Of a DNA stretch of 63,631 nucleotides, positions 27,807 to 35,503 are shown piece by piece. The number at the start of each line of letters is the position of its first letter. Position 1 is the stretch's first letter. Origin of the DNA: Planctomycetota bacterium. GTDB taxonomy: Bacteria > Planctomycetota > Phycisphaerae > UBA1845 > UTPLA1. The stretch spans positions 1-63,631 of the forward strand of contig QEVG01000029.1 of the NCBI GenBank assembly GCA_003576905.1, read 5' to 3'. Position numbers and translations under genes: made by a program. Under the pieces are notes generated by a model, which was given only the letters and a program-made list of their open reading frames with translations, was not told where the DNA came from and ran no database searches.

Positions 27807-28736
27807 ATGCCGGCCAGCAAAAAAAATATCGCGCGTTCGTTTCGAGCGTCAATCCGTGGGCCCGGCGGATTCACACTGATCGAACTTCTCGTTGTCCTCG
27901 CCGTGATCGCGCTGCTTATGGCGATCCTCGTTCCCTATCTGCGCGCTTCGCGCGAAGAGGCGCGCAAGATCAAGTGCGTCGCGAATCTCCGGTCGATCCT
28001 ACAGGCCAGCGGGATGTACGTAGACGACCAGGAAGGCCAGCAGCTTTATCCCTGGTACCAGGTGCCGCCGCATCAAGGCTATCGCCCCTCGGTCGTGACG
28101 CCCTGGGTCTTTGGCGGGTTCCGCGCGCCAAAGCCCGAGCGAGACTCGGAGTTCATGGACAGCGCCCTCTACCCGGCACAGGTCCGTCCGCTCAACAAGT
28201 ACGTCGATCCCACCGCATTTGCGGAGCCGTTCGACCGCAAGGACCGGGGGCGCGACATCATCAAGACATACATCTGCCCCAGCGACCGGACCAACTCGAC
28301 CACGTTCATCGGAGACCCCGGCGAGCCGGTGGAGGAGTGGGAGCCGAGGACGTCGTGGGAGGCCAATGGCAGCAGCTTTACGCTGAACACGCGCTGGCTT
28401 CAGGGCTACGTCGGGTTTGATTTCTCGCGCGTGATCCACAATCCGGACAGGTTCAGCGAGCTTTCGAGCCGCATCGCGCGGCACATCGTCGGTGGCAACG
28501 CTTCGCAGTTTATCCTGTGGGCCGAACAGGGCTTCTACGGCGCGACCTACAACGCCAAGCCGGAGAACCACAACAAGGACGCCCCGCCGTCGATCCCGCA
28601 GATCGAAGGCTGGCACCAGGGCTTCTCGTCGTGGTCGGTGGGCTTCGCCGACGGGCACGTCTCGCACGGTTTCTTCGACACCCGCGGCATCTACGGCCTG
28701 GGCGGCACGATCTGGCAGCCGGCCATGCGCGACTGA
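27807..28736 (+). CDS. Type II secretion-like pseudopilin with C-terminal H-X11-DG motif
   Basis: 309 residues from ATG 27807. Prepilin signal RGPGGFTLIELLVVLAVIALL: prepilin peptidase cuts after the Gly before FTLIE, leaving a long helical N-terminus, then KCVANLRSILQASGMYV. The large C-terminal domain ends HQGFSSWSVGFADGHV, a longer variant (H-X11-DG) of the H-X9-DG signature of planctomycete pseudopilins. These families are greatly expanded in planctomycetes; the role (minor pseudopilin or substrate adaptor) is unknown. No other secretion genes are nearby. Confidence 0.9.
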   Translation: MPASKKNIARSFRASIRGPGGFTLIELLVVLAVIALLMAILVPYLRASREEARKIKCVANLRSILQASGMYVDDQEGQQLYPWYQVPPHQGYRPSVVTPWVFGGFRAPKPERDSEFMDSALYPAQVRPLNKYVDPTAFAEPFDRKDRGRDIIKTYICPSDRTNSTTFIGDPGEPVEEWEPRTSWEANGSSFTLNTRWLQGYVGFDFSRVIHNPDRFSELSSRIARHIVGGNASQFILWAEQGFYGATYNAKPENHNKDAPPSIPQIEGWHQGFSSWSVGFADGHVSHGFFDTRGIYGLGGTIWQPAMRD

Positions 28737-28785
28737 CGCGGCACGCATTTCCGCCGCGCACGCGCTACCTGTAATCAAAGAAAAA

Positions 28786-28812
28786 GTGCCGTCAGTGTAG
28801 CGATGACGGCAC
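28786..28812 (+). terminator. Intrinsic terminator, probably bidirectional
   Basis: GTGCCGTCA (28786-28794) pairs with TGACGGCAC (28804-28812); GTATCTTGTT follows, and AAAGAAAAA precedes, which serves the convergent minus-strand gene as a T-run. Confidence 0.7.
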
Positions 28813-28851
28813 GTATCTTGTTCAATGGATTGGTGGCACCTTGCGCGTCCC

Positions 28852-30678
28852 TTACCGTCCGCGCCCGCCGCGTGAGCCGCCGCCGCGCATTCCGCTGCTC
28901 CGCATGCCCCCGCCGCTTCTCATTCCGCTGCCGCCCCGGCTGCCGAAGGAGGCGCTTCCGCGCGGGCGAATAGATGGAGCACTGCGCGCCTGCATGCGCG
29001 GACCGGACGAACCGCCTCCGCCGCCGCGAAACGCGCTTCCGCCGGACGACCTGCCGGGGCTTCTCATGAATCCGCGCGAGCCGCTCGGGGTGCCTGAATT
29101 GCCAAAGCTGCGGCGCGGTGCCGAACCGCCTCCCATGGCCGGGCCGCCGTACGATCGCGGCGAACTGTTCATGGCGCGTGGACGCCCGCCTCCAAACAGG
29201 TTGCCGAAGTCACTGCCCGATCGGCCGGACCGATTGGGGCTTTGAAACGCACTGCCGCTGCGTGACGGCTGACTGCGATTCAACATGCCGAACGGATTTC
29301 CGCTGGATGGCGAGCGCCCCGCGCTGCGGGGATCGGACTGCACGCCTTGGCGCGGTCCGCGGGATCCGTCGAAGCGATTTGACGAAGGTCCGCGGCTCCA
29401 CATGTCGCCCGGCGTGCGCGGCCCCGATCGGTTGGGCCGATCATTGCCGAAGGCGCGCGGCGGGCCGTCGCGGCGCTGCTCGTCGCGGGGTCCCTTTCCG
29501 AGACCGTTAAACGCGCTGTTTCCAGGGCCGCGGAGATTGTTGCGCGGACCGCTTCCGAATTGGCTGCTGAACGGATATCCGCCGCGGCCATAGGCGTTGA
29601 CGCCGGAGCCGCCTTGGTTGAATCCGCCTGGTCCGGTCGCGATTCCGGAGCGGCGCGGGTCGCCACCAAAGCCGCCGCCGCGCGGCCCGCCGGGGCCACC
29701 GCGGCCGCCGGAGTTGCCGCGTCCAGGTCCGCCGGCAAATCCACGGCCGGGCCCGCCGCGCGGTCCGTTGCCGAAGCCCCTACGAAGTCCGTCAAAGCCG
29801 CGTCCCCGGCCATAACCGGCGAATCCGCCATAGGGTCTCGGCAGCGGTCGACCCGGACGTCGACACCACGCGCCGCCCCATCCACCGCCGCGGTAATACG
29901 AGTAGCCGAAACGGTAGCCGCGCGCATAGCCGGGCCATGGACGATAGGCGAGGCATCCGCCGCCCCAGTTGAAGCCGAGATTCAGCCACCCGCCGCTGTA
30001 AAAGCTGAAGCCAAACGAGATCGCACCGTAGTAGCCGCCGATCGGTGGCTCGCACCAGCCGTAGACCACTTCGGGTACGTACTGGGGAACGTAGATAATC
30101 TGCGGATCAGCGGGCACGATTCCGACGAACCCCTCGTCCGTGTAGATCTCCTGTTCCGGCGTGTCGCGCAGCGCTCCGCTGTTCATGGCCTGGGTGCGCA
30201 GTCTCTGAACGGCGGCCATGACATCCTGCTGCTGGTTCAGAAATGCCGCGCCGAGGGCATTTGTCCAGTCGAGCTGCTCATCCATCATCTGGAGAACACT
30301 CGGGATACGCGCGATGGCCTGCACACTCGGGTCCAGCCCAAGCTGATCGAGCTGGTCGAGGTCGGAGGATGTGGAGAGGAAACGCGCCGCCTGCACGATG
30401 TCCATCGGGTAGGTGGCGGCCGCGAGAACCTGCGCGAGCAGCGGATCCGGATAAAGCGCGACCGGCCCGAGGAGCTCATCGAGCTGTTGAGGCGTGAAGG
30501 GCGTGTACTGCGGGGCGCCGCCCTGCGATGGAGCCGCCGCGTAGTTTGGGTCGACTCCCTGGGGAACAGGCTGCATCTGCTCGATCGGCTGCGCGCCTGC
30601 GCGCAACGCAAGTCCCATGACAAGAACAGGAACAAGGGCCAGGCGCGGTCGAAGGGATTGGGAGAGGCGGGTACGCAT
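28852..30678 (-). CDS. DUF3300-domain exported protein with a long Gly/Arg-rich tail
   Basis: 608 residues from the ATG at 30678 with GGGAG upstream; signal peptide about 1-30 (LALRAGA). The N-terminal DUF3300 domain (roughly 50-215) shows LLGPVALYPDPLLAQVLAAATYP and the segment ending IIYVPQY. A Gly/Tyr-rich membrane-like stretch follows, then about 330 residues of low complexity dominated by Gly, Arg, Ser and Pro with many GRG, RGG and SRG units. DUF3300 function is not established. The tail should be disordered and strongly positive, fit for binding anionic envelope polymers or nucleic acids. Confidence 0.85.
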   Translation of the reverse strand: MRTRLSQSLRPRLALVPVLVMGLALRAGAQPIEQMQPVPQGVDPNYAAAPSQGGAPQYTPFTPQQLDELLGPVALYPDPLLAQVLAAATYPMDIVQAARFLSTSSDLDQLDQLGLDPSVQAIARIPSVLQMMDEQLDWTNALGAAFLNQQQDVMAAVQRLRTQAMNSGALRDTPEQEIYTDEGFVGIVPADPQIIYVPQYVPEVVYGWCEPPIGGYYGAISFGFSFYSGGWLNLGFNWGGGCLAYRPWPGYARGYRFGYSYYRGGGWGGAWCRRPGRPLPRPYGGFAGYGRGRGFDGLRRGFGNGPRGGPGRGFAGGPGRGNSGGRGGPGGPRGGGFGGDPRRSGIATGPGGFNQGGSGVNAYGRGGYPFSSQFGSGPRNNLRGPGNSAFNGLGKGPRDEQRRDGPPRAFGNDRPNRSGPRTPGDMWSRGPSSNRFDGSRGPRQGVQSDPRSAGRSPSSGNPFGMLNRSQPSRSGSAFQSPNRSGRSGSDFGNLFGGGRPRAMNSSPRSYGGPAMGGGSAPRRSFGNSGTPSGSRGFMRSPGRSSGGSAFRGGGGGSSGPRMQARSAPSIRPRGSASFGSRGGSGMRSGGGMRSSGMRGGGSRGGRGR

Positions 30679-30954
30679 GGGAGTGCTCCCGGAGGGTATC
30701 GCGCGGGGCGCATCTGCCCGCGGTTGCGCATGCAACCGATCCATGGCCCAGCCGGCGATCGCACCTCATCGTAAGTCTAGACAACTCCGCGGGCCAGATC
30801 GTTAGGATTCATTCCCGATTCCGCGATTTGGCGGTCCTGAGTGGCCGATATTCGCAATTTGCCGTGGGATGGGCGTGGTTGGGCCTGGTGGGCCGGCTCA
30901 ACGCCCGGCGATATGATACCCCGGCGAAATGACTCGCCCGGGAAGACTCCCCCT

Positions 30955-31695
30955 ATGACGATTGCCCGAGACGGCTGGCGCGAAATCCTGATATCGACCG
31001 TGATCTGCCATTCCCTCGCGGGGGCGTGCCTGTGGGCGGCGCGGCAGGTATCACCTCTCTTCTGGATCCCGGCCGTCGCGTTGTGGGGCGTGTGGCTTTT
31101 TACAGTGGCCTTCTTCCGCGACCCGTACCGCGAAATCCCCTCGGAACCCGGCATTCTCGTTTCGCCCGCCGACGGCAAGGTCACGGAGGTCAGCCGCCTC
31201 GATCGCTACGAAGGCATTGACGGCCCGGCGCTGCGTATCAGCATCTTTCTTTCCGTTTTCAACGTGCATGTGAACCGGGTGCCATGCGCCGGACGCGTGC
31301 GACGGATTGCTTATCAGCCGGGTGAGTTTCTCGATGCCCGGCATCCGGAGTGCGGAATCCGGAACGAGGCGAACACAATCGTTATTGACCCCGCTCAGGA
31401 GATGTCCGGCCCGGTGATCGTTCGGCAGGTGGCAGGTCTGATCGCTCGGCGGATAGTGTGCAATCTGCGCGAAGGCGACCCTGTCGAGCGTGGACAGCGG
31501 CTGGGGCTGATCAAGTTCGGTTCGAGGACCGACCTTATCGTCCCCGCGGCCTCGGGTCTCGAGCCGGCGGTCCGGGTAAACGATGTAGTGAGCGGGGGCG
31601 ACACGGTTCTTCTGCGGCCCGCGCGGTCCCGAGCCGGTCAGGGCGGCCCGCGCGGCGCGGGCATGGAGCGGCGCGAGGCGGCGGCCCGGCATTGA
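30955..31695 (+). CDS. psd: Phosphatidylserine decarboxylase (short form)
   Basis: 246 residues from ATG 30955. Two membrane helices near 12-55, then the pyruvoyl enzyme core: PADGKV (D73), FNVHVNRVP (H105) and the self-cleavage site KFGSRTDL, in which S190 becomes the pyruvoyl group. It makes phosphatidylethanolamine from phosphatidylserine at the cytoplasmic membrane. Its stop codon overlaps an upstream ATG of pssA (TGATG), so the two enzymes of one pathway are translationally coupled. TATGAT at 30912-30917 is a possible -10 box. Confidence 0.94.
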   Translation: MTIARDGWREILISTVICHSLAGACLWAARQVSPLFWIPAVALWGVWLFTVAFFRDPYREIPSEPGILVSPADGKVTEVSRLDRYEGIDGPALRISIFLSVFNVHVNRVPCAGRVRRIAYQPGEFLDARHPECGIRNEANTIVIDPAQEMSGPVIVRQVAGLIARRIVCNLREGDPVERGQRLGLIKFGSRTDLIVPAASGLEPAVRVNDVVSGGDTVLLRPARSRAGQGGPRGAGMERREAAARH

Positions 31696-31715
31696 TGCAG
31701 CGTCAGGAGCCTGGA

Positions 31716-32705
31716 ATGCGGATCGTCCCACCGACAGATCACTGGGAGAAGCGGGCCCGGCGGCGCGAGCGCGTGCTTAAGACGGTGGCGGTTCTTCCCT
31801 CCCTGGCGACGCTCGGCAATCTCGTGTGCGGCCTTGGGGCAATCTACATCTGCCTGCTCAGCGTCCATGCCGCGGGCGAGGATCTATTCAAGGACACCCT
31901 CGGCAGCGCCCGGCTGAACGCGATGTTCCCCACGTTCATCGCCATTGCCGCATACCTGATCTTCGCGTCCATGTTCTTCGACGGGATCGACGGGCGGCTG
32001 GCCCGCATGACACGTAAGACGAGTGAGTTCGGCGCACAGCTCGATTCGATGGCCGACGTCGTCAGCTTCGGCGTCGCCCCGGCGGTGCTGGTCCTGTGCA
32101 TCGCCCATCCCGGCGACGTGATGGCGCTATCCAAGATGGATCGCATCTATTGGCGGGCCGAATGGGTGATGGTGGCGATTTATGTCTGCTGTGCCGCACT
32201 GCGGCTTGCGCGGTTCAACGTAGAGAACGTCGCGGACGAGGCGGCCCACATGGGCTTCAAAGGCCTGCCGACGCCCGGCGCGGCCTTCGCCATGATCGGA
32301 TTGGTGATCTTTCACCAGGACCTGTTGCAGGACATCACATCGTCGCCGTGGCCATCGCGGTTCGTGGCCCGGCTGATGCCGCCGTTCTCTGCGCTCCTCG
32401 GGCTGCTGATGGTCAGCCGCTTCCGCTATCCGCACCTCGTCAACACGCTCCTTCGCGGGCGTCGGTCGTTTCGCCAGGTCGTGGGCCTGCTGATCCTGCT
32501 TCTCGCCGGGCTGGTCGTGCATTTTCAGTTCACGATGGCCCTGGCGGCGGCGATCTATGCCCTCTCGGGTCCAAGCGGTGCGGCGGTGCGGCGTCTGCGC
32601 GGCGGAACCGAGTCGGTGGCCTCGGCGGCGCTGGCGATGGGTGATATCGTCGCGGCGCGCGGCGGGCACGACGAGGCCGGTGAGCGACCGCGAAAAGCCG
32701 AGTGA
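31716..32705 (+). CDS. pssA: CDP-diacylglycerol-serine O-phosphatidyltransferase
   Basis: 329 residues from ATG 31716, which has AGGAG six bases upstream; ATG 31695, overlapping the psd stop, would add seven residues. The CDP-alcohol phosphotransferase motif DG-x2-AR-x8-G-x3-D-x3-D is exact (DGRLARMTRK... to ...GAQLDSMAD). Several membrane helices. It makes phosphatidylserine, the substrate of Psd. The C-terminus extends about 30 residues past the last helix with a charged tail. Convergent with the TPR gene, with 25 bases between stops and no terminator seen. Confidence 0.94.
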   Translation: MRIVPPTDHWEKRARRRERVLKTVAVLPSLATLGNLVCGLGAIYICLLSVHAAGEDLFKDTLGSARLNAMFPTFIAIAAYLIFASMFFDGIDGRLARMTRKTSEFGAQLDSMADVVSFGVAPAVLVLCIAHPGDVMALSKMDRIYWRAEWVMVAIYVCCAALRLARFNVENVADEAAHMGFKGLPTPGAAFAMIGLVIFHQDLLQDITSSPWPSRFVARLMPPFSALLGLLMVSRFRYPHLVNTLLRGRRSFRQVVGLLILLLAGLVVHFQFTMALAAAIYALSGPSGAAVRRLRGGTESVASAALAMGDIVAARGGHDEAGERPRKAE

Positions 32706-32730
32706 GCCCGAACGCGGAGTGGACCGTGAT

Positions 32731-34524
32731 TCATCTCGCGTCGGGAGAGTCGGCGCGTTTCGCCTTTTCCGGCGGCTCTGAGAACTGCCGCAGGTAAGCG
32801 ATCATCCGGTCGGCGTCGGCAAATCCCAGTTCCTTTGCCTTCAAGGTGTGTTCCCACGCGAGATCGTCTTTGCGCATCGCCGCGTAGGCTTCGCCGAGTA
32901 TCGCGTGGGTCTTTGCCAGGTCGAGCCCGGTCAGGGGCGGGTTCGCGGACATGGCCCGCTCGCAGGCGCGGACGGCGTCGGCCGGCGCGCCGGCCCGGAC
33001 GAGCAGTGCCGCAAAATTGGCATAAGCGAAGGCAAAATCGGGGTCAAGGTCGATGGCTCGGGCCAGGTGTCGCGAGGCCTCGGTGTAGTCCTCGCGGCGA
33101 AGCAGGTCTTCTCCGAGATTGCAGTGGGCGACGGCACATTCCGGGTCCAGCGCAATTGCGCGGCGCCAGAGCGCGTCGGACGAGAGCCAGTGGGCCGCAT
33201 AGGCCCGGGTCGCCGCGACCTCGGCGAAGATCAGGATGGCCAAGACCCCGAGAATCGCGACTCGCGCATGGGTGCGGACGGGCTTCGTGTAGGAGTCGGT
33301 CGGGAAGGCGTCAGGGGCCGCCTCGCCACCGCCTCGCCACAGACGTGCAATAAAGTGCGCGGCGACGATCATGATCGGCATGACGGCGAGATACGCGTAA
33401 CGATCGGCGGCGATCTGTCGGCTGATCTGCACGATGCCGAGATTGGGCAGGAGAATCGCGAGATACGCCAGCCAGGCCGCAAGCAGGCCCGGCGCGCGGC
33501 GGCGCAGGACAATGAGTGTCACCGTCGTGGCGAAGACAAATGCGAAGCAGCCCCAGTACGGCCAGTGTCCCGGGTGAATCCCATCTGGCAGGCGATAATA
33601 GGGACTCAGGCCGGTCGGCACGAGTGTGCGATACAGGTAGAAGCAGATACCGTACGCCGATTGCGCGAACCGCTCGCCGAAGTTCGCCTCGGTCCACGGT
33701 ACGCGCGATGCGTTGCAGTCCTTCGCGGCCATGGCCCAAACGCATACGGGAACCGCTGCGATGACATACGGGACCTTTTCGAGAACCAGGCGTACCACGG
33801 CGGGCGGGGCGGAGGAGTTCCCGCGCCGTCGGAGGACCCACAGGTCTAGAATCAGCAGCACGACCGGCAGGCTCACCGCGACGGCCTTGCAGCCCATCGC
33901 GAGCAGGAAGCACGCAAGAGACAGGGTCATCCAGCCGTGGCGACCGCTCTTGGGCCGCTCGGCGTCCGTGGCGCGGATATGTGCATGAATCGCCAAAAGG
34001 TAGAACATCGCCGCGGGCAGATACGGCTGACATGAAATCCACGTCACCGCCTCGACCCGCAGCGGGTGTGCCGCGAAGAGCAGCGCCGTCGCCGCCGCGC
34101 CGATCCTGTGCGAAGCCGGGTTGGCCCGCCCCCCCGCCGCGCGGACTTCGAGAATGCGTATCATCAACAGATACAACAATACGCAGTTGATCGCGTGCAG
34201 GGCGAGGCTCACTCCGTGAAACACGCGGGAGTCCAGCGTGCCGCCCGGCGCCTGCGCGCCGAGCAGAATCCACGCGACGGGTTGCCACACGCCGAGGTGA
34301 TACGTCTGCCAGGCCCATTGAAGCTGCGCGAGACCGATCCCCCGGAACGCGTCGTTTCGGATGAAGTTGCGGTCGTCGTCCCAGTTCAGAAAGTCGCCGC
34401 CGATGCCCGGTCCGAGGGCCGTGATGACCGCGGCGGTGATCAGGAGCACGACGGGCAGGAGGGACGAGGCGCTCGCGCCGCGGTCCTTTGTCGTTATCGG
34501 GCGGGATGTCGCGGGATATTTCAT
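32731..34524 (-). CDS. GT-C-like membrane glycosyltransferase with TPR tail
   Basis: 597 residues from the ATG at 34524. Ten or so membrane helices. The first loop has the acidic motif LNWDDDRNF expected at the active site of GT-C enzymes, and HPLRVEAVTWISCQ matches the conserved HP-x-x-VE-x-V-x-WIS block seen in the two paralogues at 47016 and 49107. The C-terminal 160 residues form three or four TPR units. The same layout occurs in eukaryotic TMTC O-mannosyltransferases. Probably transfers a sugar from a lipid carrier to exported protein or polymer; donor and acceptor unknown. TATGAT at 34550-34545 (minus) may be its -10 box. Confidence 0.82.
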   Translation of the reverse strand: MKYPATSRPITTKDRGASASSLLPVVLLITAAVITALGPGIGGDFLNWDDDRNFIRNDAFRGIGLAQLQWAWQTYHLGVWQPVAWILLGAQAPGGTLDSRVFHGVSLALHAINCVLLYLLMIRILEVRAAGGRANPASHRIGAAATALLFAAHPLRVEAVTWISCQPYLPAAMFYLLAIHAHIRATDAERPKSGRHGWMTLSLACFLLAMGCKAVAVSLPVVLLILDLWVLRRRGNSSAPPAVVRLVLEKVPYVIAAVPVCVWAMAAKDCNASRVPWTEANFGERFAQSAYGICFYLYRTLVPTGLSPYYRLPDGIHPGHWPYWGCFAFVFATTVTLIVLRRRAPGLLAAWLAYLAILLPNLGIVQISRQIAADRYAYLAVMPIMIVAAHFIARLWRGGGEAAPDAFPTDSYTKPVRTHARVAILGVLAILIFAEVAATRAYAAHWLSSDALWRRAIALDPECAVAHCNLGEDLLRREDYTEASRHLARAIDLDPDFAFAYANFAALLVRAGAPADAVRACERAMSANPPLTGLDLAKTHAILGEAYAAMRKDDLAWEHTLKAKELGFADADRMIAYLRQFSEPPEKAKRADSPDAR

Positions 34525-34850
34525 GCGCGGCTTTCGGTCCACGAATCATATCGACCGAATCGACGCCCCGGATGTCGCCCGGACGAAACGAGGGAAATCG
34601 ACGGTATGTGTTCGCCTGCGGCAACCGGCCGCTACAGACGGACGGGTCGCGATTGAGGTCCCGTTTTCGCTGCGCCCGCGCGGCTCGGCGGGCGGCCGAC
34701 ACATTACCGGCGTCGGGCGGATGAACGGCGCGGGCGATTTTGCGGCACGGGACTTGCCTTTTCGGATGCCGCAGGCGTTCAATTCGTTGAGCGAGAACCA
34801 TTCACGAATGCCCCGGGCAAAGGCCCGACGGCACGTTTGGGGGGAGAGGA
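34525..34850. other. Divergent 326-base intergenic region
   Basis: No gene seen. Contains the likely start region of the minus-strand TPR gene and, at its right end, the strong GGGGAGAGG ribosome-binding site of the coiled-coil gene. Confidence 0.5.
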
Positions 34851-35117
34851 ATGGACGAATCCACTTTTCAGAAAAAGCTCGCGGAGCTGGTTCAGGAGAT
34901 CGGCAACATACCGGAAGAAGATCGTGTCAGGCTTCAGACACTCGCGGCGGAGACCCGTCAGCGGCACGAGAAGCTCAAGCAGACGGTGTCCGGGCTTCAG
35001 GACTCGATCGACTACCTTCGCCTTTCGATCAAGTACCTGCTCTTTGATCTGGAGGCCACGCGTCGCGAAAACGGTTACCTTCGCAAAATGCTTGAGGAGC
35101 AGTCGGGCAACGGCTGA
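34851..35117 (+). CDS. Small coiled-coil protein
   Basis: 88 residues, ATG 34851 with a strong GGGGAGAGG site. Soluble, all helical, heptad-rich (TRQRHEKLKQTVSGLQDSID, then DLEATRRENGYLRKMLEE). I believe similar 85-95 residue proteins are widespread in planctomycetes, without known function; this recollection is unchecked. A strong terminator follows, so it is probably monocistronic and well expressed. Confidence 0.85.
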   Translation: MDESTFQKKLAELVQEIGNIPEEDRVRLQTLAAETRQRHEKLKQTVSGLQDSIDYLRLSIKYLLFDLEATRRENGYLRKMLEEQSGNG

Positions 35118-35503
35118 CGCGCCGCCGCGGGGCCACGCCCCGGCGCCCTGAGGCATTCGCCGGGACGTACCACTCGGACCCGGTGCGTGCGACTTCGCAC
35201 GGGCCATAACTCTGTGTTTATCCGCGGCGTGATCGAACAGGATCGATCACGCCGCCCATCATTTTATCAGGACTCGGTCCGCCCCAAAAAAAACGCACTC
35301 CCGCGGCCGCGCGGAAACATCGTTCGGGCTTGTTTTTCCGGCCTATTGAGGCTATCGTTATACGTATCGATCCGCGGCGGCCATAGGTCTAAATCGCGAA
35401 TCAGTCAGCACGAGGGGAGCGGCCCCCGACCGGCGAGGTCCGGCGTTTCGCGGCCGCCCGCACGGGGGCTCACGCGGACAGGGTTCCTTCACTGTAAGCA
35501 CGC
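35118..35503 (+). other. Gene-free 386-base region
   Basis: Contains a terminator, a run of nine A around 35285 and an AT-rich patch with GTTATACGTATC near 35357-35368 that may contain the promoter of the TSP3 surface protein. Confidence 0.5.
35224..35255 (+). terminator. Strong hairpin terminator after the coiled-coil gene
   Basis: GCGGCGTGATCGA (35224-35236) pairs perfectly with TCGATCACGCCGC (35243-35255), a 13-base stem with six-base loop, followed by CCATCATTTTATC. Confidence 0.75.
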
